64,000 nt of DNA from Apis mellifera (GCF_003254395.2 NC_037640.1:3888289-3952288), one strand, 5' to 3'. Counted from the stretch's first letter, positions 1 to 10,764 are shown. Made by a program: numbers and translations. The notes: generated by a model from the letters alone, not told the origin.

Positions 1-1640
1 TTATATACGCGCAACTTTTAGTTATTGTAGATTAGAAATTACGTCGAATTTCGATTAGATTAAATTAGCTTAGATTAAATTATATGATCCAGAGAAGAAA
101 GAAGATTTTTTATTAACTTAGATTAAGTTAGATGATCCAGAGAAGAAAGAAGACTATTTTTTTTTTTTTATTTTGGCGAACTTATTGGCGACCACATGGA
201 TTTGTAATAAATTTTATATACCCGCGACTTTTAGTTATTGTAGTTTAGAAATTACGTCGAATTTCGATTAGATTTAATTATTGTAGTTTAGAAATTACGT
301 CGAATTTCGATTAGATTAAATTAGCTTAGATTAAGTTATTTTGGCGAACCTATTGGCAATATAGATTTTTAATAAATTTTATATAGGCACGACTTTTAGT
401 TATTGTAGATTAGAAATTACATCGAATTTCGATTAGATTAAATTAACTTAGATTAAATTATATGATTCAGAGAAGAAAGAAGATTTTTTATTAACTTAGA
501 TTAAATTAGATGATCCAGAGAAGAAAGAAGATTTTTTTTTTTTTTATTTTTTGAGAGAGGACATGGATTGACGACCGCATGGGTTTGTAATAAATTTTAT
601 ATATGCGCGACTTTTAGTTATTGTAGTTTAGAAATTACGTCGAATTTTGATTAGATTAAATTAGCTTAGATTAAGTTATTTTGACGAATCTATTGGCAAC
701 TACGTAGATTTTTAATAAATTTTATATACGCGCGATTTTTAATTATTGTAGATTAGAAATTACGTCGAATTTCGATTAGATTAAATTAGCTTAGATTAAA
801 TTATATGATCCAGAGAAGAAAGAAGATTTTTATTAGCTTAGATTATGTTAGATGATCCAGAAAAGAAAGATTTTTTTTTTTTATTTTGGCGAATCTATTG
901 GCGACTACATGGATTTGTAATCTTATATATGCACGACTTTTATTGTAATCTAGAAATTAAGTCGAATTTCGATTAGATTAGTCGCCAATAGAAATTAATT
1001 TAGATTAAGTTATTTTGGCGAATCTATTGGCAACATAGATTTTTAATAAATTTTATATAGGCATATAGACTTATATATAGACTTTTAGTTATTATAGTTT
1101 AGAAATTACGTCGACTTTCGATTAGATTAAATTAGCTTAGATTAAATTATATGATCCAGAGAAGAAAGAAGATTTTTATTAGCTTAGATTAAATTATATG
1201 ACCCAGAAAAAGAAGATTTTTTTTTTTTATTTTGGCGAATCTATTGGCGACTACATGAATTTGTAATAAATTTTATATACGCGCGACTTTTAGTTATTAT
1301 AGTTTAAAAATTACGTCGAATTTCGATTAGATTAGTCGCCAATAGATTAAATTATCTTAGAATAAGTTAGATGATCCAGAGAAGAAAGAAGATTTTTTTT
1401 TTTTATTTTGGCGAACCTATTGGCGACCACATGGATTTGTAATAAATTTTATATACTTTTATTGTAATTTTATTGTAATTTAGAAATTAAATCGAATTTT
1501 GATTAGATTAGATTATACGATGCAGAGAAGAAAGAAGATTTTTTTTTTTTTATTTTGGCGAATCTATTGGCATCCTCGTAGATTTTTAACAATTCTTTTG
1601 TTATATACTCGCGATTTTTATCATAGTTTCGGAATCAAAT
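1..1640. repeat. AT-rich satellite-like tandem array, variable unit
   Basis: The array repeats a module containing ttttggcgaa.ctattggcga, then a stretch with taataaattttatata, cgcgacttttagttattgtag, attacgtcgaatttcgatta, one or two blocks of gatccagagaagaaagaaga, and a poly-T run. The ttttggcgaa anchor (with variants) occurs at about 171, 339, 679, 884, 1013, 1230, 1406 and 1553, with a diverged copy near 547. Spacing alternates between roughly 130-150 and 170-220 bp. Unit length varies mainly because the gatccagagaagaaag block is present once, twice or not at all. The array continues beyond the left edge. It has no coding potential. Confidence 0.93.
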
Positions 1641-1695
1641 CGAATTTTTAAAAGTTGATCAAATTTTTAATCGCGAATCGATATCTACCGAATCT

Positions 1696-1713
1696 ATATA
1701 TATATATATATAT
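1696..1713. repeat. (TA)n microsatellite
   Basis: A run of alternating T and A lies just past the end of the satellite array. Other (TA)n runs occur near 1838-1850, 10000-10013, 21717-21730, 30519-30535 and 38548-38563. Confidence 0.85.
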
Positions 1714-3648
1714 TTTTCCAAAAAATCTTAGACATCATAGTCTATACATAGATTTATACGTATCCACGTATACATATCTACGTACAGACTAAAAATTATT
1801 CACATATTTTCGGCTTCGATTAATTCTTCACGAATAATTATATATATATATTCCAAAGCACGTTTGAACGCGTTTCAAATTCTACTCGATGATTCATCTG
1901 CTACGCGTCTTGGGAAAATAAACAAATATTCGTGGATAGATTCCAGGAAAGATTGGAATCGACGAGAAGGTTGGCTCTCGCGATAAACAAAACGGGAGTA
2001 AACGAGATCGCGGGGCGAAACGTCGAAAAACGCGTCTCGCGATGAACGCTCGCACGGACTAGCATTTACGCCGTTCCTGAAATCCTTCCCTCCCGATCGA
2101 CCATTTAAAACCCGAGTCACGGTGATTTCCTCGGGCGTACGTGTTTTCCGCGAAATCGATCACTGCCCCGGCTCAAATTGCCCCGTCGTCCACTCCTCGA
2201 TAAGCGATACGCCACTTTTTCTCCACCGCGGCGAGCCTAGTCGCTTGTTATTTAGAAGTCATTAGGACTCGTTACCGTTGCTCGCTCCCCGTTTATCGGC
2301 TAATTGCGTGCACGATCGTGCATCGACTCGGCGCATCCATAAACGGCGTGCACACGCGACCGTTTTGGTATTTGAGCCAATCCAACGTGTCGAAAACTCG
2401 AATGTAACATCGGGAAATATCGATAAAATTGTTCAGTTTTTCGCCAAGTTTCGAAGAATCTCTCTCTTCCAGAGAATCTCTCCTCTAAAAATTCCAATTC
2501 CAGTTAAATTTCGCATTCGATCGGCTCTTATCTTCGAAACGAACGAACAGATTCGTGATCACATCCGATAGTAATAAGATTAGTCTTTTAGAATAGATTC
2601 TAATTGAAATAGGGGCGCGCTCGACTAGCGATTTATGTATCCGCGATGGATTCAGGATGGAGGTCGTGGTTGGATTTATCGAACGAAGCCTCACTACTTT
2701 AATTAGTTGTCGGCCTTAACCCTTAACCCTCGTTAATCCCGCTGGTATTTAGGTATTTTAGACGAGTGGACGTCATATCTGTCCAGATTAGAGGTAATCT
2801 AATCATTTCGAACTTCTTCTTCTCCTCCACTTCTTCTTTTTCGATCATCGAAACGAAACGTTTCAACATCCCCCTCCTTTCTTCTTTGAAAATTCCGCAT
2901 TTCCATCGCTCCATTACTTTCCAATCGTATCGTTTCGAGAGATCGTCTGGTTTTTTCGCGAGATTCGATTGCTCGAGGAGAGGGTAACGATTTCGAAAAA
3001 CGCGAGGCATCGAGCTACCGCGTAATACTCTAGAATTACGAGTCACGTCCCGGGGGCAGAGAGAAGATTCCCTCTCACGAATCTCCAAGTCGAAACTTGG
3101 CCTTTAATGGCCGGCGTGAGTGCATACGCGTCGAAGTGGCACGAAATTGCGCCGATATCGAAACCCGATCGAACAATTTTTACGTTCATTTTTACGAAAG
3201 TATCGACTCTCGAATTTCAATATATCTGTTGTAATCGATTAATAACAAGGAATCGTTTCAAAAGAAGCGTGGCAATATTTTCACGTTCCAATCTAAATTA
3301 TCCATCGCCGAAAACCTCTCAAAAACCCCTCGTGTCACGTCCTTTTAATTACTCGTTACGAAAAGAAAAATTCAAGAATAAAAAATCGGCGAAGAAAAAA
3401 GTGTACATCGATACATTGAAAACTCATTTGTCACTCCTCCTCCTCCTCCCCTCTTCCTCCTCCTAAGGTGTGACGCTTCGAGAAATTCATCGCCGATCCA
3501 TTCATCTCTCTGAACGCGTCCCGGCTACTCCTCGTTGACCTTCGCGAAGAAACTCGGTTAAAAATTGAACGGCGATAAAGTCACCCCTCGGCTGATAGTG
3601 GAGAAGGGGAAGGGATCCGTTCGGCCGTCGTGGCGCCCGAGGTGTGGT

Positions 3649-3686
3649 CGGCGCCTCCGCGGCCGAAAAGGCGCCGAGTCACTCGG
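3649..3686. other. Nested GC-rich dyads
   Basis: CGGCGCC at 3649-3655 is the reverse complement of GGCGCCG at 3670-3676. Immediately overlapping is a 13-bp dyad, CCGAGTCACTCGG, at 3674-3686 centred on TCA. They lie in the most CpG-dense part of intron 2. Confidence 0.5.
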
Positions 3687-4124
3687 GGCGAAGCGCGTAC
3701 AACAAAAGTTTAAGCGGGCACTTAAGAAGCCGGCTGACAGAAGCGTCACTAATTTTCCCGGCTTTTTGCGCCTCCTCCTCCTCCTCCATCTCTGTCCCTC
3801 TCTCGTCGAAAATAATCGTGGCACGCGTATCATCATCGTCGTCATTCTCCTCGTTCCTCCTCTTCGATTAATTAAACTCCCCGACGATTTTCTTCTCGTA
3901 GAAACGTTGAAAGGAATTGAAGAAAAATTTATTGGGTTTTAGGTTTGGATCAGGCTTCTTCTTCGTATAACGAATTAGGTTATAACGAGGTTATCGTTTG
4001 TCCTCTCTCGTTCGTGCCATCTCTGTTCAAATATGGAGGAAGATTAACGGGTTAGGTGAGGTTGGATCGCAATTAGATTGTGGGGAAACTGAATAAGCCA
4101 CCGAAATGGCCGATTTTTCGACGT

Positions 4125-4154
4125 CTGTCATTAACGGAGCACGGTAATTGACAG
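4125..4154. promoter_or_regulatory. Candidate Hth/Meis plus homeodomain dyad
   Basis: CTGTCATTA at 4125-4133 faces TAATTGACAG at 4145-4154. Each arm couples a TGACAG core (Hth/Meis/TGIF type) with a TAAT homeodomain core, in opposite orientation. A further CTAATGG follows at 4156-4162. Assignment to regulatory function is an inference from motif content only. Confidence 0.3.
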
Positions 4155-5873
4155 TCTAATGGCACGGTTTAGAGATTTTGCTCCCTCTTGGTGTTTTTTC
4201 TTCTCTCTCTCTTTGGTATCTCTCGATGGCTGGGAGATTCTCATTAACGATTCGCCTTCTTTGAGCTCTCGATCGGCCGCAAAAGTCGCGCAGTCATTCG
4301 GTTGTTGTGGGTGTTTGGAGGCTAATCACCCCGCGGGAGGAGTCCTTAACGACGGGGTGAAAATTGGCGTGAAGCCATTTTCGGTGGACGAGGAAATTTT
4401 AGATTGGGACAAAATTTCTTTTCGAAAGAAATCCTCGTGAGAGGATTTTCAACCCTTGAAAGAAGGGATTTTCTCTGAATATTCCTTTGAAATTTACAAT
4501 TCTCTGTAAAATTCGACGGGGAGGAAAAGACAAAAGGAAGGGTTTCAATGACTTGGCATTAAAATTCAAGTAGAGTTTAATCGAATTCGCTTTGATTAGA
4601 ATTCTTCTCCTCTCCTTTGCTCAATAGGATTATTCAAAAAGTTGGAACGTTTCTTCTTTCGTATCTTCTTTTTTTCTTTAGATAGAAATTCAAAATTTTT
4701 CCAAAGTTTCCCTCGAGTCTCGAAAGACGATCTTCTTAATTCTTTTTTCCTTTTTTTTCTTGCTCCATGTTAAATAACTGGATCTTCGTGACTAACGAGC
4801 GTGATGATCGAGGAAAGATAGGGAAGTATCGAGACGAAATTGCAGGCGCCACTGAATGACTCGGTGGAAACGAGTCGTCCGGATACAAAGGATGCCGCTA
4901 AAGATCCTAAAAATCGAGTCTCCTTCCCCTCCTTTTTCTTCTTTTTTTCCTCTCCATCGAAATTTTTAATTTTCCAACATTTTTTCCCTTCCTTTTAAAA
5001 TATCCACAAACTCTTGAATTCTTTTCTGATCATCCTCGAAAAGAAGCATCGTGAACGAAATCTTTCCATCAAAATTATTACTTGAACGTGTATCGACTCG
5101 CGTTCGCGATGAAAATGATCCTCCCAAGAGATTTTTTCCCCCCTCTTTTCTTCGAAGGATCATCGTCGCCGTGATTACACCTTTGATAATACCTTTGGAC
5201 TCGAAGCTCCGTTCGCAAGGGAAGGGAGGATACATGACTTTCGAAACGTGCTCCTCCGCGTTTAACCACGTAAACAGCCCCTTTGTTGGCCGCCGCGATT
5301 TCCATTTACGAATTCGATATGGCCTGTCACGAAAAGATTTTTTCGTGCCGCTACGTTTTGCCCAAACTCGCCTCGACGAGGAGGAGGGCCATGCTTGGAT
5401 TGACACGCATCCAAGAATCATCGATCCTGATCTTCGTTATTTTCGTCTGTGCATAAAAGCAACGATCCGCGCAATAATAATCGACAAGGATTCTCCATGA
5501 AATAATCGTTAATCGGGAATTGGGAAGAGTTTTCTTTCAAACTCCTCGATTTCGAAGGAAATTCAATCTTCTCAAGATGGGATAAGTTGCTCGATATTCG
5601 TTCACCCAATTTCGAAGCGATGGAATTTCATATCTGGGAGGAAAAAAAGGAAGGAAGGAAGAAATTTTCCTCGTATTCTCGAATTTTAGAAGAATAAGAT
5701 TGGAGAAGGTATTTATTGCCATTCGATCGATATCGGATTCGAAAGGAAAATGATGGTGGAGGAGGAGGTTGTTTACGATCAACTTCGAGATTACGTCTCC
5801 ATCAAGTTATTATCGTCGAGGCGCGGTCGAATACGAAGTGGTGATCTGTGATCGTAAGTTTTCTCCGTTAAGA

Positions 5874-5879
5874 TCCTAC
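5874..5879 (-). promoter_or_regulatory. Splice donor inside the homeodomain codon for R53
   Basis: The minus strand reads CAGAACAGAAG|GTAGGA. Reading through would give NRR and then a stop (TAG), so splicing here is needed to complete helix 3. An intron between NRR and TKW is consistent with a Bar-class gene in which the last homeodomain residues lie on a separate exon. Confidence 0.92.
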
Positions 5880-6102
5880 CTTCTGTTCTGGTACCACGTC
5901 TTCACTTGGGTGTCGGTCAGTTGCAGCTTGGCCGCGAGCTCCATCCTGTCCTGCACGCTCAGATATTTCTGCCGCTCGAAACTCTTCTCGAGGGTCTGAA
6001 GCTGATGATCCGTGAAAGCCGTGCGCGCCTTCCTCTGCTTCTTGCTCTGCGCCGAGCTCAGCGTGCTCGACGACGAACTCTTTGGATCGTCCTCCTTGCC
6101 AC
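5880..6102 (-). CDS. B-H1: BarH-class homeobox gene, exon 2 (linker and homeodomain residues 1-53)
   Basis: This internal exon encodes most of the DNA-binding domain of a BarH homeodomain transcription factor, a nuclear protein that in insects acts in eye, sensory-organ, leg and neural patterning. Counting from the Met proposed for exon 1, it covers residues 157-231. It starts with an acidic, Ser-rich linker (GKEDDP then five Ser), then a basic KKQRKAR stretch. Homeodomain position 1 falls at about residue 179. Diagnostic residues are R5, F8, L16, F20, W48, Q50, N51 and R53. Position 49 is Tyr (WYQNRR) where most homeodomains have Phe, a hallmark of the Bar class. The exon begins after a ttttccag acceptor and ends inside the R53 codon (ag|N) at a gtagga donor. 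The rest of helix 3 (T54 onward) is not in the window. Class assignment is firm; B-H1 against B-H2 cannot be decided from this exon. Confidence 0.97.
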
Positions 6103-6118
6103 CTGGAAAATTGTACCG
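6103..6118 (-). promoter_or_regulatory. Splice acceptor of exon 2
   Basis: The minus-strand sequence reads ggtacaattttccag|GTGGC. The pyrimidine tract is short but the AG is well placed. Using it joins exon 1 to exon 2 in frame (N-G-G-K-E-D-D). A purely CT-rich tract lies only slightly farther upstream, near 6133-6148. Confidence 0.9.
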
Positions 6119-6239
6119 CCAGTGTTCCATTAAATCTCTCTCTCTCTCGGGCGAAATCGTATTGGGTTATTCGCGACATTGAACTCCACGGAATAGGAAT
6201 ATTCTTAATATATTTTTCTCTTCTATTTTTTTCCCCTTA

Positions 6240-7370
6240 AACCCATCCAATTAAACGCGTTTAATTGAAAAAGAACAGGTCTTCCTTTCTTAGAATACAA
6301 TTTTTCGAATTTCTCCTATAAAGAAAAATTACTTCATCTTGGAAACATTTCAGAGGAAAATTGAAATATTTTTAAGACGAAGGAAAAAGTAAGGAAAAAC
6401 TGAGAATCGAAGATCTTGCTCCTAGTCCAGTTAAACGCGTTTAAAAAAAGGGAAGGAAAAAGATAAGCCTTCCTTTCTTTCTTCCTTGGAATTCAATTTT
6501 TCGAATTTTTCTTATAAAGAAAAATTATTTCATCTTGGAAACATTTCAGAGGAATCGTTGAAATATTTTTAAGACGAAGGAAAAAAGTAAACGAAAGCCC
6601 AGAATCGAATATCCTATTCCTCGTCCAGTTAAACGTGTTTAATTGATCAATTGAATTCGATCTTTCGTGAGAAAAAGGAGAAAAAAAGGACACGCCTTCC
6701 TTCCTTCTTTCCTTCTTTTCTTTTTATCCAATTTTATATTACTTTAGAGATAGAAATATTTTTCTAATTGATCGAATTCAGTTTTTCGAATTTCTTCTAT
6801 AAAGAAAAATTATTTCATTCATTCGAAAAATTTCGGAGAAATCATTATCATAATCGTTGAAATATTTTTAAGACGGAAGGAAAAAAGTAAACGAAAACTC
6901 AGAATCGAATATTCTATTCCTCGTCCAGTTAAACATGTTTAATTGAATTCGATCTTTAATCTCTTCGATGTTTGGCGAGAAAAAGGGGGAAAAAAGACCG
7001 GCCTTCCTTTCTTTCTTCCTTAGAATTCAACTTTTCGAATTTCTTCTATAAAGAAAAAATTGCTTCATCTTGGAAACGAAAGCTGAGAATCGAATATCTT
7101 ATTCCTCGTCCAGTTAAACGCGTTTAATTGAATTCAATCTTTATCTCTTCGATGTTTAACGAGAAAAAGGGGGGAAAAAACAGGCCTTCCTTCCTTCCTT
7201 CCTTCCTTCCCTTTTATCCAACTTTATATTACTTTTATAGAAATATCTTTCCAATTGATCGAACTCAACTTTTCGAATTTCTCCTACGAAGAAAAATTCA
7301 CTTCGTTCGTTCGAAACATTTCGAAGGAATCGTGGTCGCGATCGTTGAAGTATTCCCAACGCGAGGGAAA
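6240..7370. repeat. Degenerate tandem array in intron 1 with palindromic TTAAACGCGTTTAA cores
   Basis: Five copies of a block share three parts: ccagttaaacgcgtttaa, then a CTTCC-rich tract, then gaattcaatttttcgaattt, ctataaagaaaaatt and cttggaaacattt. The ttaaac anchors lie at about 6247, 6427, 6625, 6925 and 7110, giving spacings of 180, 198, 300 and 185 bp. At 6251-6264, 6431-6444 and 7114-7127 the anchor is a perfect 14-bp palindrome. In the copies at 6625 and 6925 the centre has mutated (acgtgt, acatgt). Confidence 0.88.
6248..6267. promoter_or_regulatory. 20-bp perfect palindrome combining BarH-type half-sites
   Basis: The sequence CAATTAAACGCGTTTAATTG equals its own reverse complement. 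It contains two TAAACG and two TAATTG half-sites, both sequence types reported for BarH/BARHL homeodomains. It lies about 145 bp upstream of exon 2 on the gene's strand. Autoregulation is an inference. Confidence 0.4.
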
Positions 7371-8559
7371 AATAAGAAAAATAAAAAAAGCGCGAGAGTG
7401 GAAGACCTCTCGTCCGGAGTTTGTTTTATCGGAAAGGGGAAGCGTAATAATCGATGGGAGCACGGTTTTTGCAGGTCCCTGTGCATGGCGATCACGGCCG
7501 CCTCTCCTCTCTCTCTATCGGCGGAGATCCTTTTGTTCTACGTGCGCGCAGCCGTGAGCCGATTGGCTGGTATCGCGGATTGGACCACGCAGCCGCGTCG
7601 AGACGCCGCAAATTATCCCTCCGGTTCGCCGGCACCCACGGAAGAGGGTGGGATTCCCCGAGGAAACCGATTACACACACCCGATACACGCGTCGCCTTG
7701 CTGCTCCCCCTCCCTCCTCCACTCGTCTCCCCCCGAATCTCGTTAACGGGGGGCCGCCTCCTTTGTTCTTCTTTTTTTCTCTTTCTCTCCTCGTCGGTGG
7801 AAAGATGCTGCTTCAAAGGGATCGACACGAAGAATTTTATTCGATTCGTACTTAATCGTTTACGAACGAAGCCTGTCGCGTTTATACGAGATTTCATTGG
7901 AATTCGAAAAAACGTTCTTTGTTCGTCCTACGAGAAATAAGATTTAATCCGTGGACAGAGAGAGAGAGGATAGTAAATTATACTAACACAAAAATAATCG
8001 TTTACGCGTTCTACGATAATATATCGATATTTCAATACGGATACCTTAACTTTAATCCCGCCAGATTTAATTTATATCTTCTTCGACTCTTTCTCTCTCC
8101 CCCTTTCGAAGGTATCCCCTTTCAGAAACGCGTTTCATACCTAAATTTTATCTATTATCAGTCGACATGAAAGGGAGAGAAGACGAGGAGGAGGAAAAAA
8201 GACGATACGGCGGAATTACAGTCGAAAGGGTATCCGTTCCGGTGTAAAACCGGAGGAGGAGGAAAGGGGGGAGGATCTCGAGGTTTCGAGGGAATCCCCG
8301 CTGGGGGACCGATCTCGCTCTCCTCCCCCTCCCCTCCGCTCGCGCACCCCCACGGGAGGAGAGACGTTGCCGCGCGCGGCCTTCTAAAAAGGACTGTCTA
8401 AAGGACCGTTGTCGCGAGCTCATCGATTGGAACGGTCTCTCTCGTGGGTGGTGCGGAAGAAAACAGGGTGGAGGGGTGCAAGTAAGAGGGAGAGGAAAGG
8501 AAAAGGGGGAAGGAGAGTGGCAGAGAGCGGTGGAGGGGGTATGGAGAGAGGAGGAGGAA

Positions 8560-8780
8560 GATATACACGCAGAGATATATAGGAGCGAGTTGGAGAGGGA
8601 CGACGCGTCGTTGCAAGAGTGGGAGATAGACGGAGAGAGAGAGAGAGAGAGAGAGGGGCAGTGGATTGAGTTAACTCGAACGAAAGCGTGGCTCTTAGCC
8701 TCCGTTTGATCGGCCAGATTCGCTCGAACGGATCCAGGGCCTGGGTTGTCCGCCATGTTGAAAGATGGCCGACGATCCCT
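8560..8780. promoter_or_regulatory. GAGA tract plus inverted Pho/YY1-like sites
   Basis: A perfect GA run at 8633-8655 offers many GAGAG (GAGA factor) sites. About 100 bp away, GCCAT at 8752-8756 and ATGGC at 8765-8769 form an inverted pair of Pho/YY1 cores, and the second sits in an AAGATGGCC context. Combined GAGA and Pho sites near a Polycomb-regulated homeobox gene resemble a Drosophila Polycomb response element. This is motif-based inference. The whole 8470-8700 segment is also GA-rich low-complexity DNA. Confidence 0.3.
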
Positions 8781-8990
8781 CAGGAAAAGCTCGTGGAGGA
8801 ATTTCATCGCCGAGGTCTGGACTTGGAGGGATCTCGAGTCGCGGAGAGGGACTGGGGAGGGACGGTAAAACGGAGGTTGGAAAACTAAATTTACTATGTG
8901 ATACACTTAGAGCTTGGGTCTCGACCAACGTCGAGCTTCTCTCTTACTCTCTTTCTCTTCCATTTTTTTCTTTTTTTTTTCGAACAACAC

Positions 8991-9058
8991 TTTCGCGATG
9001 TTGGAACTTTTTCAACTCTCGAAACAGCAGAGAGAGTTTCTCGAGAACTATCGCGAAA
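8991..9058. other. 9-bp inverted repeat with E2F-like arms
   Basis: TTTCGCGAT at 8991-8999 is the exact reverse complement of ATCGCGAAA at 9050-9058. TTTCGCG resembles an E2F core. Inside the 50-nt spacer lies the palindrome TTCTCGAGAA. Function is unknown. Confidence 0.4.
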
Positions 9059-10717
9059 CGGAGTCTCTCTTTCTCCTTCGTGAAGAAAAAAAGCTTCCTT
9101 TTCCAGGTTTCTTCCACCGCTTACTCCCACGACACGTAGCTTCTCCAAGCTTTGTATCTTCCTCTTTACTACCAGCCTTGTCCCCAGCTTTGTACGTTTC
9201 ACTTTACCTCCTCCCCTTTTTCTCCGTAATAGGAGTCGATGCTCTCGAAGGAGATTCTTGTTAGGGATTGAAACGTATGGCAAAATTCGTGGAAGTGAAA
9301 AGGGGCCGATCTTGTTACTTGTTCTTCCTCTTCTTCTTTCTATATTTTTCCTCGACTCTTTCCGATCGATCATCGGTTTAATTCGATGAAAAATGAGGAA
9401 GGGAGTCTCTCTCTTTTTCTCTCTTACTTTACAAGAAGTAAAGGATTCATTTTTCTTTCTTTCTTGTCTACTACGGTGACAGAGTGTTTCTTTTTCACTT
9501 GTTTTCTTCCCCCCTTCTTACGTTACAAGATGCCACCAGTCTTCGTACACTTCTTCTCCACTTTCGAACAAACACCGTATATCTTGCTATACCGTCCACG
9601 TATTTTCCATAAACTTTATTGTTTCCGCGAGTTTCTTTCGAAATGGGAGGAGGATCGAAACTCTTGCAGATTATTGTTTCGTAAACTTTGTATTATTTAT
9701 ACGTGATATATACACGGAATTTAATTTTCTTTATTTTTCGAATTTATTAAAATCAAGATCCACGATTACGTTTATCAATCTCTCGATACTCCTCTCGATA
9801 TTCCGTCACAATGTAAAAGAAAAAAGATAGACACACTTAAATTATCTCTCTAAAGATAAAGATATTGTTTCCACGAATTCCACTTACTGATCGCGCGCAA
9901 TTTGGATAGACGGTCGAAACGGAGCCGCGTTTCGTAATTGCATCGTAAATGGATGTAAAAGAAGCTGGGAGGGGAATGGAATAATAATATAAAGTGCATA
10001 TATATATATATATACCGGATATAGAGAGGAAGAGGAGGCGAGTGGAAATTGTCGTGTTTCGTGTGCGTGGAACGGAGAGGGAAAACGAGGCCCTCGCGTG
10101 CTGCACAGCTACAATGTACGGAACATAAAAGTGAGATTAACAGGATGTTTATCGAGCAATTATTCCGCGGTGCAATTAGTGCCAGCACGTCCACGAGGTA
10201 TCGTCTTCGGGCGGACACAGTGAGAGAAAGAGAGAGAGTGAGTGCGGGGCAAAAATGTTGCTCGGCCGCGTTTTACAACGAAACGCGACACCTGCAGGAT
10301 GTACAGGCGATTACCGCGGAACGGACATAACTCGGGCGGGTTGATTACGATTGCCCCTCGGGGGAGCGTTATTTTTCAACGTTATCGATCAAATCTACCG
10401 GGAGAGGCAAGCGAGCAGCATCGTGGGATCGGCAGTATTCGGGGAATTTTCGAGTTTCGACCCGAGATTTCTATTAGATTAGAAGGGAGGGGGTAAATTA
10501 TAGGGGCGTGTATCTCTGTTATTGAATGAAAGGCGTTATCTATTCTTCTTGTCGATGCTTTTTTACATTTTCGATGATAATTATTCGTACAATAGTAGAC
10601 ACGTAATGATTCTATAACGGAGAGAGAGAAGCGTAAACGGGATGGAGAAAGATGGATCAGGCGCTTTTTTGTATCGTCTAGTTTGCGGTCTGCATTCCTC
10701 GAATCGCGTTAACGAGT

Positions 10718-10764
10718 CTCCGCGGGTAAAAACGCACGCTACTCGGAGCTAGTTACCCGCGGAG
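10718..10764. other. 12-bp perfect inverted repeat in intron 1
   Basis: CTCCGCGGGTAA at 10718-10729 is the exact reverse complement of TTACCCGCGGAG at 10753-10764, with a 23-nt spacer. The arms are GC-rich in an otherwise mixed region. It could form a hairpin in the pre-mRNA or present a paired binding site. Confidence 0.6.

Larger units (their letters stand above)
1641..5860. other. Noncoding intronic sequence, no supported gene
   Basis: I see no exon here. Open frames on both strands are short and lack recognisable domains. CT-rich tracts lie at 3430-3470 and 3770-3870. A GC-rich CpG-dense patch lies at 3600-3760. A cluster of homeodomain and TGACAG motifs lies at 4080-4165. The rest is AT-rich. 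Confidence 0.6.
1..5879 (-). other. Intron 2 of the BarH gene, left part only
   Basis: The interval follows the exon 2 donor. I looked for the continuation exon, which should start with an AG acceptor and encode TKWKRQ-like residues, and did not find it, so the intron runs off the left edge. Contents are an AT-rich satellite array (1-1640), a (TA)n tract, a Hth/Meis-like dyad near 4.1 kb, a GC-rich patch with nested dyads at 3600-3760, CT-rich stretches near 3430-3470 and 3770-3870, and otherwise unremarkable AT-rich sequence. Confidence 0.8.

Noticed and set aside
2714..2735. ccttaacccttaaccctcgt, telomere-like
   Set aside because: Only two imperfect units. Insect telomeres are typically TTAGG arrays.
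5078..5421. KWKSRR-containing minus-strand frame considered as the missing homeodomain exon
   Set aside because: A Bar exon should begin right after an AG acceptor and encode TKWKRQ. Here KWK is preceded by RIR, followed by SRRPTKG, and has no acceptor in the right phase.
7128..7940. 270-codon plus-strand open frame
   Set aside because: It runs through the tandem array and CT-rich DNA, has low-complexity composition and no domain, and lies inside BarH intron 1.
8148..8906. 252-codon minus-strand open frame
   Set aside because: The translation is Ser/Pro/Leu-rich because it reads the GA/CT microsatellite region. No domain and no splice context linking it to the BarH exons.
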